NCBI RefSeq assembly: GCF_016741855.1
Contig: NZ_JAERRH010000002.1
Span: 930,001-994,000, forward strand
Direction: 5' to 3'
Source: Streptomyces musisoli
Lineage (GTDB): Bacteria > Actinomycetota > Actinomycetes > Streptomycetales > Streptomycetaceae
DNA length: 64,000 nucleotides
The translations under genes were made by a program, and so were the position numbers. This document shows positions 43,366-55,169 of this stretch, piece by piece. Numbering within the stretch: the stretch's first letter is position 1; every line of letters starts with the position of its first letter. The notes under the pieces are model-generated. The model did no database searches. It had not been told where the DNA came from and saw only the letters and a list, made by a program, of their open reading frames with translations.

Positions 43366-43424
43366 GTCCGGTCGGGTCCGGTCGCGTTCGAAGGCGCGGG
43401 TCCGGTCGCGTTCGGTCGGCGGTG
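43366..43424. repeat. GGTCCGGTCGCGTTCG tandem motifs
   Basis: GGGTCCGGTCG recurs three times with GCGTTCG between, in the 334-base gap between the amidotransferase gene and the next membrane-protein gene. No gene or terminator is evident in the rest of the gap. Confidence 0.65.
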
Positions 43425-43599
43425 AACGGCCGCTCAGGACGAGAGCCGTAGTGCGGCACCGGTTGCGGAATCAGATCTTGGTCGTGGAAGATCACGCCCT
43501 GCAGGGGGATCCGATGCGCGGTCCAGGGAGCCCGTCTTCCCGTCGCGCGCCTGCTTTCCTTTCTCCAGACCACGTACACCGGCAACATCAGGGGGGACC

Positions 43600-44352
43600 A
43601 TGACCGCTCACGACCACGACCGCACGACCAGACCAGGCACGCCGAGCACACCGGAGGAACCCGCGGTACGGGCCGACGAGCGCCCGGCGCCGCCCGCCCG
43701 GTCCGGGGGCGCCGCCATGCTCGGCTGGGTGCTCACCATCTCGCTCAACGTGGCCGCCCCGATCCTCACGTACAACGCCCTCCGCGACCAGGGCTGGAGC
43801 GAGTTCGCCGCGCTGCTGGCCGGCAGCGCCTGGCCGGTGCTCGACAGCGCCGTACATCTCGCGTGGCGACGTCGCCTCGACGAGTTCGCCGTGGTGACGC
43901 TGGTGTTCCTGGTGATCACGGCCGTGGTGTCGCTCGTCGGCCCCCATTCGGCCAGGGCGCTGCTGATCAAGGACTCGGCCGTCACCGGATTGTTCGGGCT
44001 GCTGTGCCTGGCCACACTGCTGGCGCCGCGCCCGCTGATGTTCTACTTCGGCCGCAAGTTCGCCACCGACGGCACCCCCGAGAGCACCGCCTGGTGGAAC
44101 GGCCTGTGGGCGTTCGAAGGGTTCCGCCAGACCGTGCGGACGATGACGACGGTCTGGGGCGTCGCCTACTGCCTTGAGGCGGCCGCGCGGATCGCCTTGT
44201 CCTTCGTGCTGGGCACCGACACCATGGTGACCTTGAGCCCGGTCCTGATCTACGGCGTGCTCGGCGCCCTCATCCTGTGGACGACCATGTACGGCAAGCA
44301 GGCACGCCGCCGGGGCGAGGAACGTGCCGCCGCGGCCATGGCCCAGGCCTGA
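43600..44352 (+). CDS. VC0807-like integral membrane protein
   Basis: 250 residues with a polar, proline-rich N-terminus of about 35 residues. About six hydrophobic helices follow (LGWVLTISLNVAAPILTYNA, LLAGSAWPVLDSAVHLAW, FAVVTLVFLVITAVVSLVGP, SAVTGLFGLLCLATLLAP, VWGVAYCLEAAARIALSFVL, LSPVLIYGVLGALILWTTMY). The pattern, including the R-P-L-M-F-Y-F-G-R segment between helices, matches VC0807/intracellular-septation-A-like proteins of unknown function. ATG with GGGGGGACC upstream. A strong terminator follows. Confidence 0.83.
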   Translation: MTAHDHDRTTRPGTPSTPEEPAVRADERPAPPARSGGAAMLGWVLTISLNVAAPILTYNALRDQGWSEFAALLAGSAWPVLDSAVHLAWRRRLDEFAVVTLVFLVITAVVSLVGPHSARALLIKDSAVTGLFGLLCLATLLAPRPLMFYFGRKFATDGTPESTAWWNGLWAFEGFRQTVRTMTTVWGVAYCLEAAARIALSFVLGTDTMVTLSPVLIYGVLGALILWTTMYGKQARRRGEERAAAAMAQA

Positions 44353-44438
44353 GACCGCGTCCGCGCGGCGAGGCGGGTGAGCCGCTCGTAGCAGCACAGG
44401 GCGGCCGGAAGCGGCTGCCCTGACGCGCGGCACCACCG

Positions 44439-44473
44439 ACGACGTACGGCCGGAGCGGCCGGCCGTACGTCGT
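44439..44473 (+). terminator. Perfect 14-bp stem terminator
   Basis: ACGACGTACGGCCG (44439-44452) pairs with CGGCCGTACGTCGT (44460-44473) around a 7-base loop, about 90 bases after the membrane-protein gene. Confidence 0.88.
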
Positions 44474-44566
44474 CCCGGCGGGGCCGCCCGCCGCCGGTTG
44501 GAGTGCGATCGATAACGATCTCGGCGTACTCCTTGTGCGTAGTGTGATCCGTTTTAGCCTCCCGAC

Positions 44567-45523
44567 ATGGGATTTCTTTCAAACCGCCGCAAACGAGTTC
44601 GTCTCGCCCCGGAACTCGACGACCAGGAACTGGGCAGGCTGCTGAAGTCCCTACTGGCGACGACCAGGACGGGAACCATCGCCACCACTGACCTGTGCAT
44701 GGCACAGATGTCACGGCTCCTGGAGCAGGGCCCGGACGACTGGGACCGCCGGACGCATCGCATCAGCGTGCTGGCCGACTTCCTCTCCGCATCACATCTG
44801 CCGAAGTCCTGGGCCGCGCGCGAGCCTCGCAATCCGACCGCGCTCGTGCTCCACGCCTGGTCCCAGGTCGCGCAGGCCGGCCCGCGGGCCCAAGGGGGCG
44901 ACAGGTCCGACGCCGCGGAGAGCTGTCTGCGCGCCGCCGAGCTGGCGCCGGACGATCCCGCCCCCTGGGTGGCCCTGCTCAAGGTGGCCCGCTGGGAACG
45001 CTGGAGGCAGCCCCAGGTGTTCGGGGTGTGGAACGAGGTCCTCGCGCGTGACCGCTGGAACCGCGAGGCGTACATGAACATGCTGGCCTATCTCAGCCCG
45101 GAAGAGGGGGGCTCCCGCCTTCAGGTTCTGGACTTCGTCGATGCGCTGATCGCCCGGGTACCGGCCAACGCGCCCTGCGTGGCGACGGAACTCACCGCCC
45201 AGGTCTTCCAGTACCAGGCCATCCTCGGCCGGGGCGGCTACGAAGCGCTGGTGGCACGCACCCACTGGTCCCAGGGGATGGCCGCTCAGGCACTCGACCG
45301 TGTGGTGCACACCTGGGGGCAGCCGGGATTCCTCCGGCACGCCAAGGCGCTCGCCGACCTGAACCTCCTCGCCTACGCCCTGATGGCCGGCGACCGGCGC
45401 GCCGAGGCCCGTGCGGTGTTCGAGGCGATCGGTGGTGTCGTCACCGCCTGGCCCTGGCAGATCGGCGGCGACCCTCTCACCGAGTTCGAACAGGCGCAGC
45501 GCAGGGCCACCGTCGGTATGTGA
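44567..45523 (+). CDS. TPR-like hypothetical protein
   Basis: 318 residues, helical, no signal peptide. The middle (AAESCLRAAELAPDDPAPWV and EVLARDRWNREAYMNMLAYL) reads like tetratricopeptide repeats, and the rest resembles a group of actinobacterial TPR-like proteins of unknown role that begin with a GFLSNRRKRVRLAPELDD-like basic segment. ATG at 44567 is in a suddenly AT-richer patch (TTTTAGCCTCCCGAC upstream, weak ribosome site). It stands alone. Confidence 0.8.
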   Translation: MGFLSNRRKRVRLAPELDDQELGRLLKSLLATTRTGTIATTDLCMAQMSRLLEQGPDDWDRRTHRISVLADFLSASHLPKSWAAREPRNPTALVLHAWSQVAQAGPRAQGGDRSDAAESCLRAAELAPDDPAPWVALLKVARWERWRQPQVFGVWNEVLARDRWNREAYMNMLAYLSPEEGGSRLQVLDFVDALIARVPANAPCVATELTAQVFQYQAILGRGGYEALVARTHWSQGMAAQALDRVVHTWGQPGFLRHAKALADLNLLAYALMAGDRRAEARAVFEAIGGVVTAWPWQIGGDPLTEFEQAQRRATVGM

Positions 45524-45664
45524 GCGGGCGCGGGTGGGCTTCGCAGGCACGGATCCCTGCCGGCGAAGCCGCTCCGACCCGAAGTGGTCCATACCTGATG
45601 CCCCGGAGAAGCGCAGGGGCAATGCCGGCGCCTGTCCTTCAGGTTCCGTTGCCGAGCCGGAGCC

Positions 45665-46399
45665 TCATCGGTCGGTCAGAGTGCGGTCCAGGAGGGAAAG
45701 CAGACGCTCCCAGTGGCGCTTGGTGCCGGAGGCGCTGAAAGCGTCGGTGTCGGACATGGTGAAGCCGTGGACGGTGCCGGGGTAGATCTCGGAGGTGCAG
45801 TCGACCCCCGCGGCGTCCAGTGCCTGGTTGAGTTCGCCGAGGGCCTCGGGTGTCATGTCGCCTTCGGCGTGGCCGAGGTGGACCCGGGCGGTGATCTTGG
45901 AGAACAGTTCGGGCCCGGCGGCGCCCACGGGGCCGTGGAACGCGGCGACGGCGGCCACCTGGCCGGGGTGCGCCGCGGCGGTGCGCATCGCCAGGAGGCC
46001 GCCTATGCAGTAGCCGGTCACCGCGACCGGCCCGGTGCCGACCTCGGGACGGGTGGAGAGGAACCCGAGGTAGGCGTCGGCGTCGCGCAGGACACGTTCG
46101 GTGGTGTGTGCCTCGACCAGGGGCATCACCTGGGCCATGACCCGGGGCCGGATCTCTCCTCCGATGTGCTCGGGAAGATCGATCACCGGTGCCGGGCCGT
46201 GCCGGTAGAAGAGGTTGGGGACGAGCACGTAGTACCCGTGCCCTGCCAGTTCCCCGGCCATCTCCCGCAGTACGGGCCGGATGCCGAAGCCGTCCGCGTA
46301 CATCAGCACCCCGGGGTGCCGCTCGCCGTCGTCGGGGAAGGCGGCGAACGCGTCGGCCCGGCCGTCCTCGGTGGGAATGTGTAGCGTCTCGATGGGCAT
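45665..46399 (-). CDS. Dienelactone hydrolase family protein
   Basis: A 244-residue alpha/beta hydrolase. The nucleophile elbow is VAVTGYCIGGLLAMRTAA with Cys in place of Ser, the acidic residue is in LGHAEGDMTPEAL, and the His is in YPGTVHGFTMSD, the C-D-H triad of dienelactone hydrolases. The N-terminal DGRADAFAAFP and HPGVLMYADGFGIRP are typical. The natural substrate could be carboxymethylenebutenolide or another ester; no aromatic-degradation genes are near. ATG has CAGGAGAG upstream. The gene is alone. Confidence 0.92.
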   Translation of the reverse strand: MPIETLHIPTEDGRADAFAAFPDDGERHPGVLMYADGFGIRPVLREMAGELAGHGYYVLVPNLFYRHGPAPVIDLPEHIGGEIRPRVMAQVMPLVEAHTTERVLRDADAYLGFLSTRPEVGTGPVAVTGYCIGGLLAMRTAAAHPGQVAAVAAFHGPVGAAGPELFSKITARVHLGHAEGDMTPEALGELNQALDAAGVDCTSEIYPGTVHGFTMSDTDAFSASGTKRHWERLLSLLDRTLTDR

Positions 46400-46802
46400 G
46401 AACTCTCCTGTCGGGTTGATGTGTCGAGCTTGTGATCAACACCGACGGAGGCGGATCCCGTGCGGCAACGCGGGAACCTCGATCGGACAACGGGCCCGCT
46501 ACGGCCCGTACGGCGCTCAGGAGAGCACCGGGTCACCGATCCGTGTGTGGCGCGACGCCGTCCCGGTAATCATGGTCGTAGAACTTAGTCCACCGGTCCG
46601 GGCCGAGGCCAGCCGTTTGGCGCACGGTGCGGCACGGGGGACACTTCCGGCCAATACCACTGACCGCGCGGCAGGTTGAAGCCTCCGCGCGGGCACACCG
46701 GCCTCGCGGCTGCCGTCCTCACCGCACCTGCGAAGACCCTGGGCCGATCTCGTCTCGGCCTTGTCGTACAGCCGGGCCGGGAGCAGGGCTCGACCCGCTG
46801 TG
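46400..46802. other. Intergenic region without a supported gene
   Basis: About 400 bases between the dienelactone hydrolase start and the end of the SnoaL-like gene, both on the minus strand. The promoter of the hydrolase gene must lie near 46400-46460. I see no coding-like frame, tandem repeat or strong hairpin in the rest. Confidence 0.5.
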
Positions 46803-47216
46803 TCACTTCTCCTGCATCCAGGCGAGCGAAATCCGTACTTCGCTGAATCGCCAGCCCTCCGGCGTCCGCACCGCCGTGTTGGCAACGCGCAGGCCGCTGG
46901 TCCGGTAGGGCGGTTCATCGTCGCGATAGAAGTACGTGAGTTCGTTCGCCGTGGCCTTCGCGCGGTCACCGTCGACCTCTATCAGCACGTCGCCGTGCAG
47001 GTGGAACGTGCGTTCCCCCTCGACCTGGCTGCCCTTGAGGTAGGCGGTCACCTTCTCCAGGCCGTGCAACTCGCCGCCGCGCGGGGAGTGCACCACCACG
47101 TCGTCGGTGTAGACGGTGTGGGCATCGCCGTGACGGTGCTCGTCCAACAGGTTGGCCAGACGGGCGAACAGTTCGACGATCTCGGCGCGGTCGGCGGTTC
47201 GGGTGTCAGCGGACAC
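46803..47216 (-). CDS. SnoaL-like/NTF2-fold protein
   Basis: A 137-residue cone-shaped alpha+beta domain. RAEIVELFARLANLLDEHRH, then DAHTVYTDDVVVHSPRGGEL, FHLHGDVLIEVDGDRAKATA and the final strand TPEGWRFSEVRISLAWMQ are the helix-helix-strand order of the SnoaL-like/NTF2 family. Members act as polyketide cyclases, hydrolases or ligand-binding proteins. GTG start with GAAGGAG upstream. It diverges from a MarR gene across 87 bases carrying two palindromes, so it is very likely the MarR target. Confidence 0.85.
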   Translation of the reverse strand: MSADTRTADRAEIVELFARLANLLDEHRHGDAHTVYTDDVVVHSPRGGELHGLEKVTAYLKGSQVEGERTFHLHGDVLIEVDGDRAKATANELTYFYRDDEPPYRTSGLRVANTAVRTPEGWRFSEVRISLAWMQEK

Positions 47217-47239
47217 GACGTCTCCTTCGGAGGCAGCCC

Positions 47240-47287
47240 AATGTTGGTGCGACCAACATTAGTGGAGTGTGTTGGTTCCGCCAACAC
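47240..47287. promoter_or_regulatory. Two related palindromes between a MarR gene and its likely target
   Basis: AATGTTGGT-GCG-ACCAACATT (47240-47260) is perfect. GTGTTGG-TTCCG-CCAACAC (47269-47287) is a second copy. Centres are 28 bases apart, close to three helical turns, so dimers would bind on one face. The first overlaps the promoter area of the SnoaL-like gene, the second that of the MarR gene. Confidence 0.85.
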
Positions 47288-47303
47288 TGTTACGGTGGTT
47301 GCC

Positions 47304-47744
47304 ATGGAAGAAGTCCCCGAGCGCCTGGCGGCGAAGCCGAGCTGGCTGATCACCCAGCTGGCCGTCCACGCCCGTCGGCTGGTGTTCGACGGTTTCACCG
47401 CTGCGGGTGCGCGCGGGTACCACTACCGCATCCTGGCCGCACTGGACGAGTTCGGCGCCGCGAGCCAGGCCGAACTCGGCCGGCGGTGCCGCATGGACCG
47501 CAGTGACGTCGTGGCGGCGGTCGGCGGACTGGTCGATCAGGGCTTCGTCGACAAGGCGCCGGACCCGGACCACGGCCGGCGCAACAAGGTGACCCTCACC
47601 CGGGCCGGTGCACAGCAGTTGCAGCGTCTGGACCGGGCGCTCGACCGGGCGCAGGACGACCTCCTCCAGCCACTGTCCGCCGAGGACCGTGAAGTGCTGA
47701 CCCGCTTGCTCACCCGGGTCCTCGCTCGCCACGAGCCGAAGTGA
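47304..47744 (+). CDS. MarR-family regulator
   Basis: 146 residues. The winged helix is complete: FTAAGARGYHYRILAALDEF, GAASQAELGRRCRMDRSDVV, LVDQGFVDKAPDPDHGRRNK and VTLTRAGAQQLQ (wing with D-x-R-R-N-K-V-x-L-T). The flanking helices form the dimer (LITQLAVHARRLVFDGF and the C-terminal LSAEDREVLTRLLTRVL). ATG at 47304, 17 bases after the second palindrome. A local repressor of itself and of the divergent SnoaL-like gene is the simplest reading. Confidence 0.92.
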   Translation: MEEVPERLAAKPSWLITQLAVHARRLVFDGFTAAGARGYHYRILAALDEFGAASQAELGRRCRMDRSDVVAAVGGLVDQGFVDKAPDPDHGRRNKVTLTRAGAQQLQRLDRALDRAQDDLLQPLSAEDREVLTRLLTRVLARHEPK

Positions 47745-47865
47745 CCGCCTCTCGGGTAGCGGTGGCATCACGCGTGTGACGGGGGTTCGGGTCCGGGTGC
47801 CGGACAAGCCCGTGGCGGGGGGTGCGGTGGCCGGGTGGTCGCCCAGGGCGGCTGATGTCAGTGGC

Positions 47866-48021
47866 CTGTGGCAGTCTCACGGCCCATGCGCTACGACCGC
47901 CTTCATCTACTTCCCCATGGTCTACAGCATGGCGGAAGAAACCTCGGCCCACGCGGCGCAGGTCGCCTCGTCGCTGGGTCTCGTCTGCTACGACCCCCAG
48001 ACTCAACGGCTCAGGTCATGA
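47866..48021 (+). pseudogene. C-terminal remnant of a YDPQ-type hypothetical protein
   Basis: The frame ends with FIYFPMVYSMAEETSAHAAQ, VASSLGLVCYDPQTQRLRS and stop. That ending (a strand, an AEE...A helix, then G-L-V-C-Y-D-P-Q) is the conserved C-terminus of a widespread Streptomyces hypothetical family of about 120-200 residues. No matching N-terminal part with start and ribosome site is found upstream. It is probably a truncated gene; the boundary is uncertain. Confidence 0.5.
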
Positions 48022-48126
48022 GCGCCCTTGGTCGGCGCGGCCGATGAGAACCGCGACCGCGCCGACGACGGCCAGGCGGCCTCAGCCCGCCGAGCCGGTC
48101 GGCGCGGGACCGCACCCCCCGTCCCT

Positions 48127-48612
48127 TCACGTCACATCGAACCGGAAGACCATGCCGGCCCAGTCAGGCACAGTTGCCGTGGCGTCGAGGGCTTCGCTGA
48201 TCGTCCGTTCCTCATAGGTGAAATGGGATTCCATGATCGCCGCCAGTCCGTCGAGTTCGCGCCCGATCGCCTCCAGGGCCGCGTCGGTCGAGCCGGCAGC
48301 CCTGTCAGCGAGTTCCTTCACCCGGGACAGGATCGAGGAGATCATGGCGTGGTCCTCGACGAGGTTCGCGACGGTCGCCGCGAGATCCGGGCGTTCGCGG
48401 AGCAACCGGGAGAACATCCCGTCGTCCTCACCCTGGTGGTGTGACGTCAACGCGGCGCAGAAGGACAGGCAATGGGTGAGGAGGACGTCGTCGCTCAACC
48501 GGCGTCGGCCGAGACTCTTCCTGATGTCCGAGATCTGACGGCGCAGTTCTTGATGAGCTTGTGCGAGCTGATGACTCAGGGCGGCAACACGGCCGCCGTC
48601 GCGGGAAGCCAC
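48127..48612 (-). CDS. Hemerythrin-like HHE domain protein
   Basis: 161 residues forming a four-helix bundle with di-iron ligands: His in LLTHCLSFCAALTSHHQGED (HxxxE-type), His in LVEDHAMISSILSRV and His/Glu in MESHFTYEERTISEAL. Such proteins bind oxygen or nitric oxide or store iron. GTG at 48610-48612 with AAGGGGG upstream is preferred over the GTG 17 codons earlier; the long frame upstream to 49431 runs under the kinase gene and is not coding. It is divergent from the kinase gene. Confidence 0.85.
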   Translation of the reverse strand: MASRDGGRVAALSHQLAQAHQELRRQISDIRKSLGRRRLSDDVLLTHCLSFCAALTSHHQGEDDGMFSRLLRERPDLAATVANLVEDHAMISSILSRVKELADRAAGSTDAALEAIGRELDGLAAIMESHFTYEERTISEALDATATVPDWAGMVFRFDVT

Positions 48613-48832
48613 GGAGGGCGCCCCCTTCGGTTCCGCACCTCCATGCCTGGCGCAGTCCGCCACCGGCACGCGATGCTGTCGCCATCCGATCACGCGACAC
48701 GGCCGACAGGCAACCGATCGCCTTCCCACCAGCATTCCGGGGGCCGTAAGAAAGTACGAGCGCGGATGGTATCGACACCCTCTCCGCGCGGCCCGCATCA
48801 TTGGCTGGCAGCGCGGCCCAGGGGGAGGGCGG

Positions 48833-51943
<3,111 letters not shown>

Positions 51944-51955
51944 GAGGAGCAGGCA

Positions 51956-53014
51956 TTGGAACTCGTCACGCCGGTGGCCGGAGCGCTGGCCCGGGCGCTC
52001 CTCGGACCGGTCGGGGCCCGGATCGGCAGAGTCGTGCTCGGCCCGGCGGAGCGGCGTGCCCTGGAAAAGGCCTGCCGTGCGGCTCTGGAACGTGCGGTGG
52101 GCGACCTACGGGAGGAGGGCGCCACCCGGGAGGAGGCGGACCACGTCCTCGGCCTGCTACAGCGGCTCATGGAAGAGGTCGAGCCCGAGGACATGCCCCT
52201 GTTCGCACCGCTGCGCGCACCGGATCCGTCCGTGGCGGCGGCTCACGCCGGCACGGGCGGAGAGCCGGGGGCCCCGGACACCGAGCGCACCGGCGCCGTG
52301 CTGGTCTGGCGCCAAGCGGCCGAACGGGCCGGCCAGGACCCGGACACCTTTCCGATGGCGTTCGATCACCTGGTCGAGCGTCTCTTCACCCACATGCGCG
52401 CCGAGGTGACGGAAGCGGCGGCCACCCTCGGCAGCCCGCTGTTCCCCCGCGTCGTCCTCACCCGGCTCGAGCGGCTCGACACCTCCTTCCGGGCCCTCGT
52501 CGCGGCGGTGCACACTGCCGCCGCGCCGTTGATCCCGCTGGCGGAGCCGCTGCGCCAGGCACTCGACACCGCCAGGGAGGTCTGCCGCACCTCGCGACGG
52601 GCCTTCGTCACGCCTGATCTGCTGCTCGCCCTGTTGTCCATCCCGTACGGCAGGACCGCGGCGTGCTTCGACTCCGTCCGCCCGGCACTCGCCGACACCG
52701 TTCGCCACATGCTCCAGCGCTACCTGACCACCACGGAGTTCGGCCCGTTCCACCCGTTCGACTGGGCTGAGCGCGCCGACGTGCAACACGCCCGCGGTCA
52801 GGCCGCACGAGACGGGGCGCCCGTGGTGAGCGACGCCCATCTGCTGCTGGGCGTCCTGGAGGGCGAATCGGCGACCAATCTGCAACTGGCCAGGTGGCTC
52901 GGCCCCGACCACGGCAAGCTGCGTCGGGCCGCACTCGCCGCGGCCCGCGGCGCCCCGCCCGCCGCCGGAACTCCCGGCACCGTCTTCGGCGACGGCGACC
53001 CGTTCCCTCCCTGA
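51956..53014 (+). CDS. Clp-N-repeat-like protein coupled to the kinase
   Basis: 352 residues. The first 70 residues (VAGALARALLGPVGARIGRV, GPAERRALEKACRAALERAV) resemble the N-terminal helical domain found on actinobacterial NACHT/STAND proteins. The C-terminal 150 residues resemble a Clp N-terminal repeat domain (ALDTAREVCRTSRRAFVTPD, LLLALLSI; then VQHARGQAARDGAPVVSDAH, LLLGVLEGE). No ATPase motif is present, so it is an adaptor-like protein. TTG start with GAGAGGAG upstream, 12 bases after the kinase stop, so it is co-translated. It is probably a substrate or partner of the kinase (inference). Confidence 0.85.
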   Translation: MELVTPVAGALARALLGPVGARIGRVVLGPAERRALEKACRAALERAVGDLREEGATREEADHVLGLLQRLMEEVEPEDMPLFAPLRAPDPSVAAAHAGTGGEPGAPDTERTGAVLVWRQAAERAGQDPDTFPMAFDHLVERLFTHMRAEVTEAAATLGSPLFPRVVLTRLERLDTSFRALVAAVHTAAAPLIPLAEPLRQALDTAREVCRTSRRAFVTPDLLLALLSIPYGRTAACFDSVRPALADTVRHMLQRYLTTTEFGPFHPFDWAERADVQHARGQAARDGAPVVSDAHLLLGVLEGESATNLQLARWLGPDHGKLRRAALAAARGAPPAAGTPGTVFGDGDPFPP

Positions 53015-53080
53015 CCGGACCGCGGCCGCCCGAGAGGCGGGGGAGTGGATCGGATGGCCGTGGATGAGTACCTCAGCACG

Positions 53081-54676
53081 TCATCGCTTGATGCGGCCAC
53101 GCAGGGCAAAGAGGGCGAAGCCGAGGAGGACGGGTTCAGCGATGCGCGAGCCCATTTCAATGTAGGTTCCGGCGGTGGTGAAGTTCTGGCCGCTGGAGCG
53201 GAAGACGACGCTGTTGATGAGCACGCGTTGGGCCTTCTCGGCGCGTTTCCCGGTGATGCGGTCGCCGTAACCGATGGTGAGCGTCGGGTCGGGGTTGTCG
53301 ACGGTGAGCCGGACATTTTGGCCGACGGCAGTCTGTTTGCCGGTGATTTCGGGCTTGGGATCGGCATTGGGCAGGCCCCACAGCATGAGGGCGAAGAAGC
53401 TGAGGGTCATGGCCAGGATGAGCCAGGACAGGGCGCGCACGGCCCGGAGCGCGTAGCCGGACAGCGCCCAGTACAGGGTGAGCAGTATCCGTTCGCCGAG
53501 GGGACGTGCGGGGTCTTTGCGACGCATCTCCATTTCGCCGTAGTAGAAGTCGGCCGCGTCCGGCTCGTTCTTCGCATCCTCCGATCCCTTGCGCAACACC
53601 CGATACAGGGGCGCCAGGTCGTCCGGGTTGGGCGTGCGCGCAGGGTGCGTGGTGTGGTGGGGACCCGGCTTCCACTCGCGGGCGGTGGGAGCCGCCAGGT
53701 TCGCGGGCGGCTCCTGGAGGGCGCGCCAGGCATGTTCCTCGGCAAGTACGCGACGACGAGTCCATCGTCGTGGAACCCCCCACCTCCAGTGGACGCCGGC
53801 CGGCGGACAGGCGAATCGTGTGCTCCCTTCCAAACGCAACAAGTCCAGATGTGCCGCACCAGTGAAATGGCAGTCCGTCAGGTCCATGTCAGTCAGGAGC
53901 ACGTGTGTTGCGTCGGTACTTGCCAGGGATACGACACGGACGTCCGGACTGCTTCCCCTGAACCAGGCAGTTTCCGCAGGGCGGGCGAACGGGCTGACCG
54001 AGACGGCGAAGGGCTGGGTGATGATGGCGCCGGTGAGGTCGAGATACGCGTACCGCAGGGCAAGCGAGGCGGTCGCATCCCACCGTGTCCGGTGGCACAT
54101 CACGCGCTCCGCGGCTGCATCGATCCGTGTCGGACCTGCGAACTTCGCGTTTGAAAGGGCCAGCACCTGCCGACAGGTCACGTGCTCGATCCGAGCGTCG
54201 CCGCTGAATCGGGAGCCTACGAAAGTGGCAGTCCCGTTGACCACCATGCCGTTGAACGCGGCATCGGAGAACGTCGTGTCGTGGAAGTTGACGCCGCCGC
54301 GGGTGAAATGGGAGTCGTTGAAGCAGGCAAAGCCCGTGAAGGAGGCCAGATAGAAATTTGCGTCGCTTCCGGTGAAGTCCACTTTGATGAAGTCTGCACC
54401 GTCAGGGAAGTCGACGTGGCTGAAGTCGACTTCGCCTAAACGGGGGCGCCCGGCAACGCGAACCGCAGCAAGAAGTTGGCGCAGGAGGGGGGCGGTGATG
54501 CGAGTTCCCCGGACGTTGATGTCGGCGCCGGGGGCGAGGCCGGCCAGGTAGGCGGCGCGGTCGGCGGGTACGAGGTGGGCCAGGCACTTCGTGTGAGCGC
54601 CGATCGGCGTGCCGGAGCACGGGTCCGGCGTCGTTACGTCGCAGTGCGACCAAGGCGGCGGCCAGAGAGAAGTCAT
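53081..54676 (-). CDS. Pentapeptide-repeat membrane protein
   Basis: 531 residues. Residues about 80-290 consist of pentapeptide-like units (VDFSHVDFPDGADFIKVDFT, CFNDSHFTRGGVNFHDTTFS, AFNGMVVNG), a right-handed quadrilateral helix. The C-terminal third contains two to three membrane helices (YALRAVRALSWLILAMTLSF-FALMLWG and the last AEPVLLGFALFALRGRIK) with an extracytoplasmic loop between. Similar Streptomyces proteins have unknown function. Codon 80 is TTA (54437-54439 on the plus strand), implying bldA control. It is convergent with the Clp-N-like gene. The N-terminal Cys/His motif (WSHCDVTTPDPCSGTPIGAH) may bind metal. Confidence 0.85.
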   Translation of the reverse strand: MTSLWPPPWSHCDVTTPDPCSGTPIGAHTKCLAHLVPADRAAYLAGLAPGADINVRGTRITAPLLRQLLAAVRVAGRPRLGEVDFSHVDFPDGADFIKVDFTGSDANFYLASFTGFACFNDSHFTRGGVNFHDTTFSDAAFNGMVVNGTATFVGSRFSGDARIEHVTCRQVLALSNAKFAGPTRIDAAAERVMCHRTRWDATASLALRYAYLDLTGAIITQPFAVSVSPFARPAETAWFRGSSPDVRVVSLASTDATHVLLTDMDLTDCHFTGAAHLDLLRLEGSTRFACPPAGVHWRWGVPRRWTRRRVLAEEHAWRALQEPPANLAAPTAREWKPGPHHTTHPARTPNPDDLAPLYRVLRKGSEDAKNEPDAADFYYGEMEMRRKDPARPLGERILLTLYWALSGYALRAVRALSWLILAMTLSFFALMLWGLPNADPKPEITGKQTAVGQNVRLTVDNPDPTLTIGYGDRITGKRAEKAQRVLINSVVFRSSGQNFTTAGTYIEMGSRIAEPVLLGFALFALRGRIKR

Positions 54677-54765
54677 GTCTCCTGGGACAGCATGGTTGAT
54701 CGGGTGGTTGCACTCAGGCCAGCGGCAGAAGTACCGCGACGAAGCACCACACCCCGCGCTTCATC

Positions 54766-54792
54766 GTCGTCCCCGCGCTCCGCGGGGAACTG
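54766..54792 (-). repeat. Single type I-E-like CRISPR repeat unit, no array
   Basis: On the minus strand AGTTCCCCGCGGAGCGCGGGG then ACGAC resembles the palindromic type I-E repeat (for example GAGTTCCCCGCG-x-x-GCGGGGATAA). No second copy occurs at about 61 bases on either side, and no cas genes are in the window. It may be a lone hairpin in the leader between the pentapeptide and small-protein genes. Confidence 0.3.
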
Positions 54793-54934
54793 TCGCGCCA
54801 CCGCTGTACCGATGTTCCCCAAGCCCAAGCAAGATCAAGCGCTTGGCGCCGACGGCTGTCCCTTGTTCCCCGAGGCCGCACACGCACAGCCCTCACGGCG
54901 CGCGCACGCGCGGCTGTTCGGCAACGCTGGTGGC

Positions 54935-55144
54935 ATGACAGTGCGTGTCGTCGTGTACGAGCCCGCCGAGGACGGCGGGCGGCGTGTACGTCTTGATGAG
55001 CGGTTCCTGGGTATGGCGTACACGCTGCTCGACATCGCCGAGTTCCTGCGCGCGGCCGGCCTGCCCGACGTGGAACCGGGTGAGGTGGCGAGCGCGAGCT
55101 GGGTGGAATGGCGTGGTGGTGGACCGGGTGCCTGGCAGCCGTGA
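54935..55144 (+). CDS. Small conserved actinobacterial protein
   Basis: 69 residues. MTVRVVVYEPAEDGGRRVRL, DERFLGMAYTLLDIAEFLRA and the end SWVEWRGGGPGAWQP follow the pattern of a small Streptomyces family of unknown function (basic strand, helix with LxD-x-x-EFLRxAGL, then W-x-E-W-R-G-G-G-P). GC3 is high. The start ATG has a weak ribosome site (GCTGGTGGC), so translation may be low or leaderless. It ends at a long perfect palindrome shared with the convergent TetR gene. Confidence 0.7.
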   Translation: MTVRVVVYEPAEDGGRRVRLDERFLGMAYTLLDIAEFLRAAGLPDVEPGEVASASWVEWRGGGPGAWQP

Positions 55145-55169
55145 CCGCCTCCCCGGGGCGTGCCGGTGA

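Noticed and set aside
54705..54860. CRISPR array around the I-E-like hairpin
   Set aside because: No second repeat at spacer distance on either side and no cas genes in the window.
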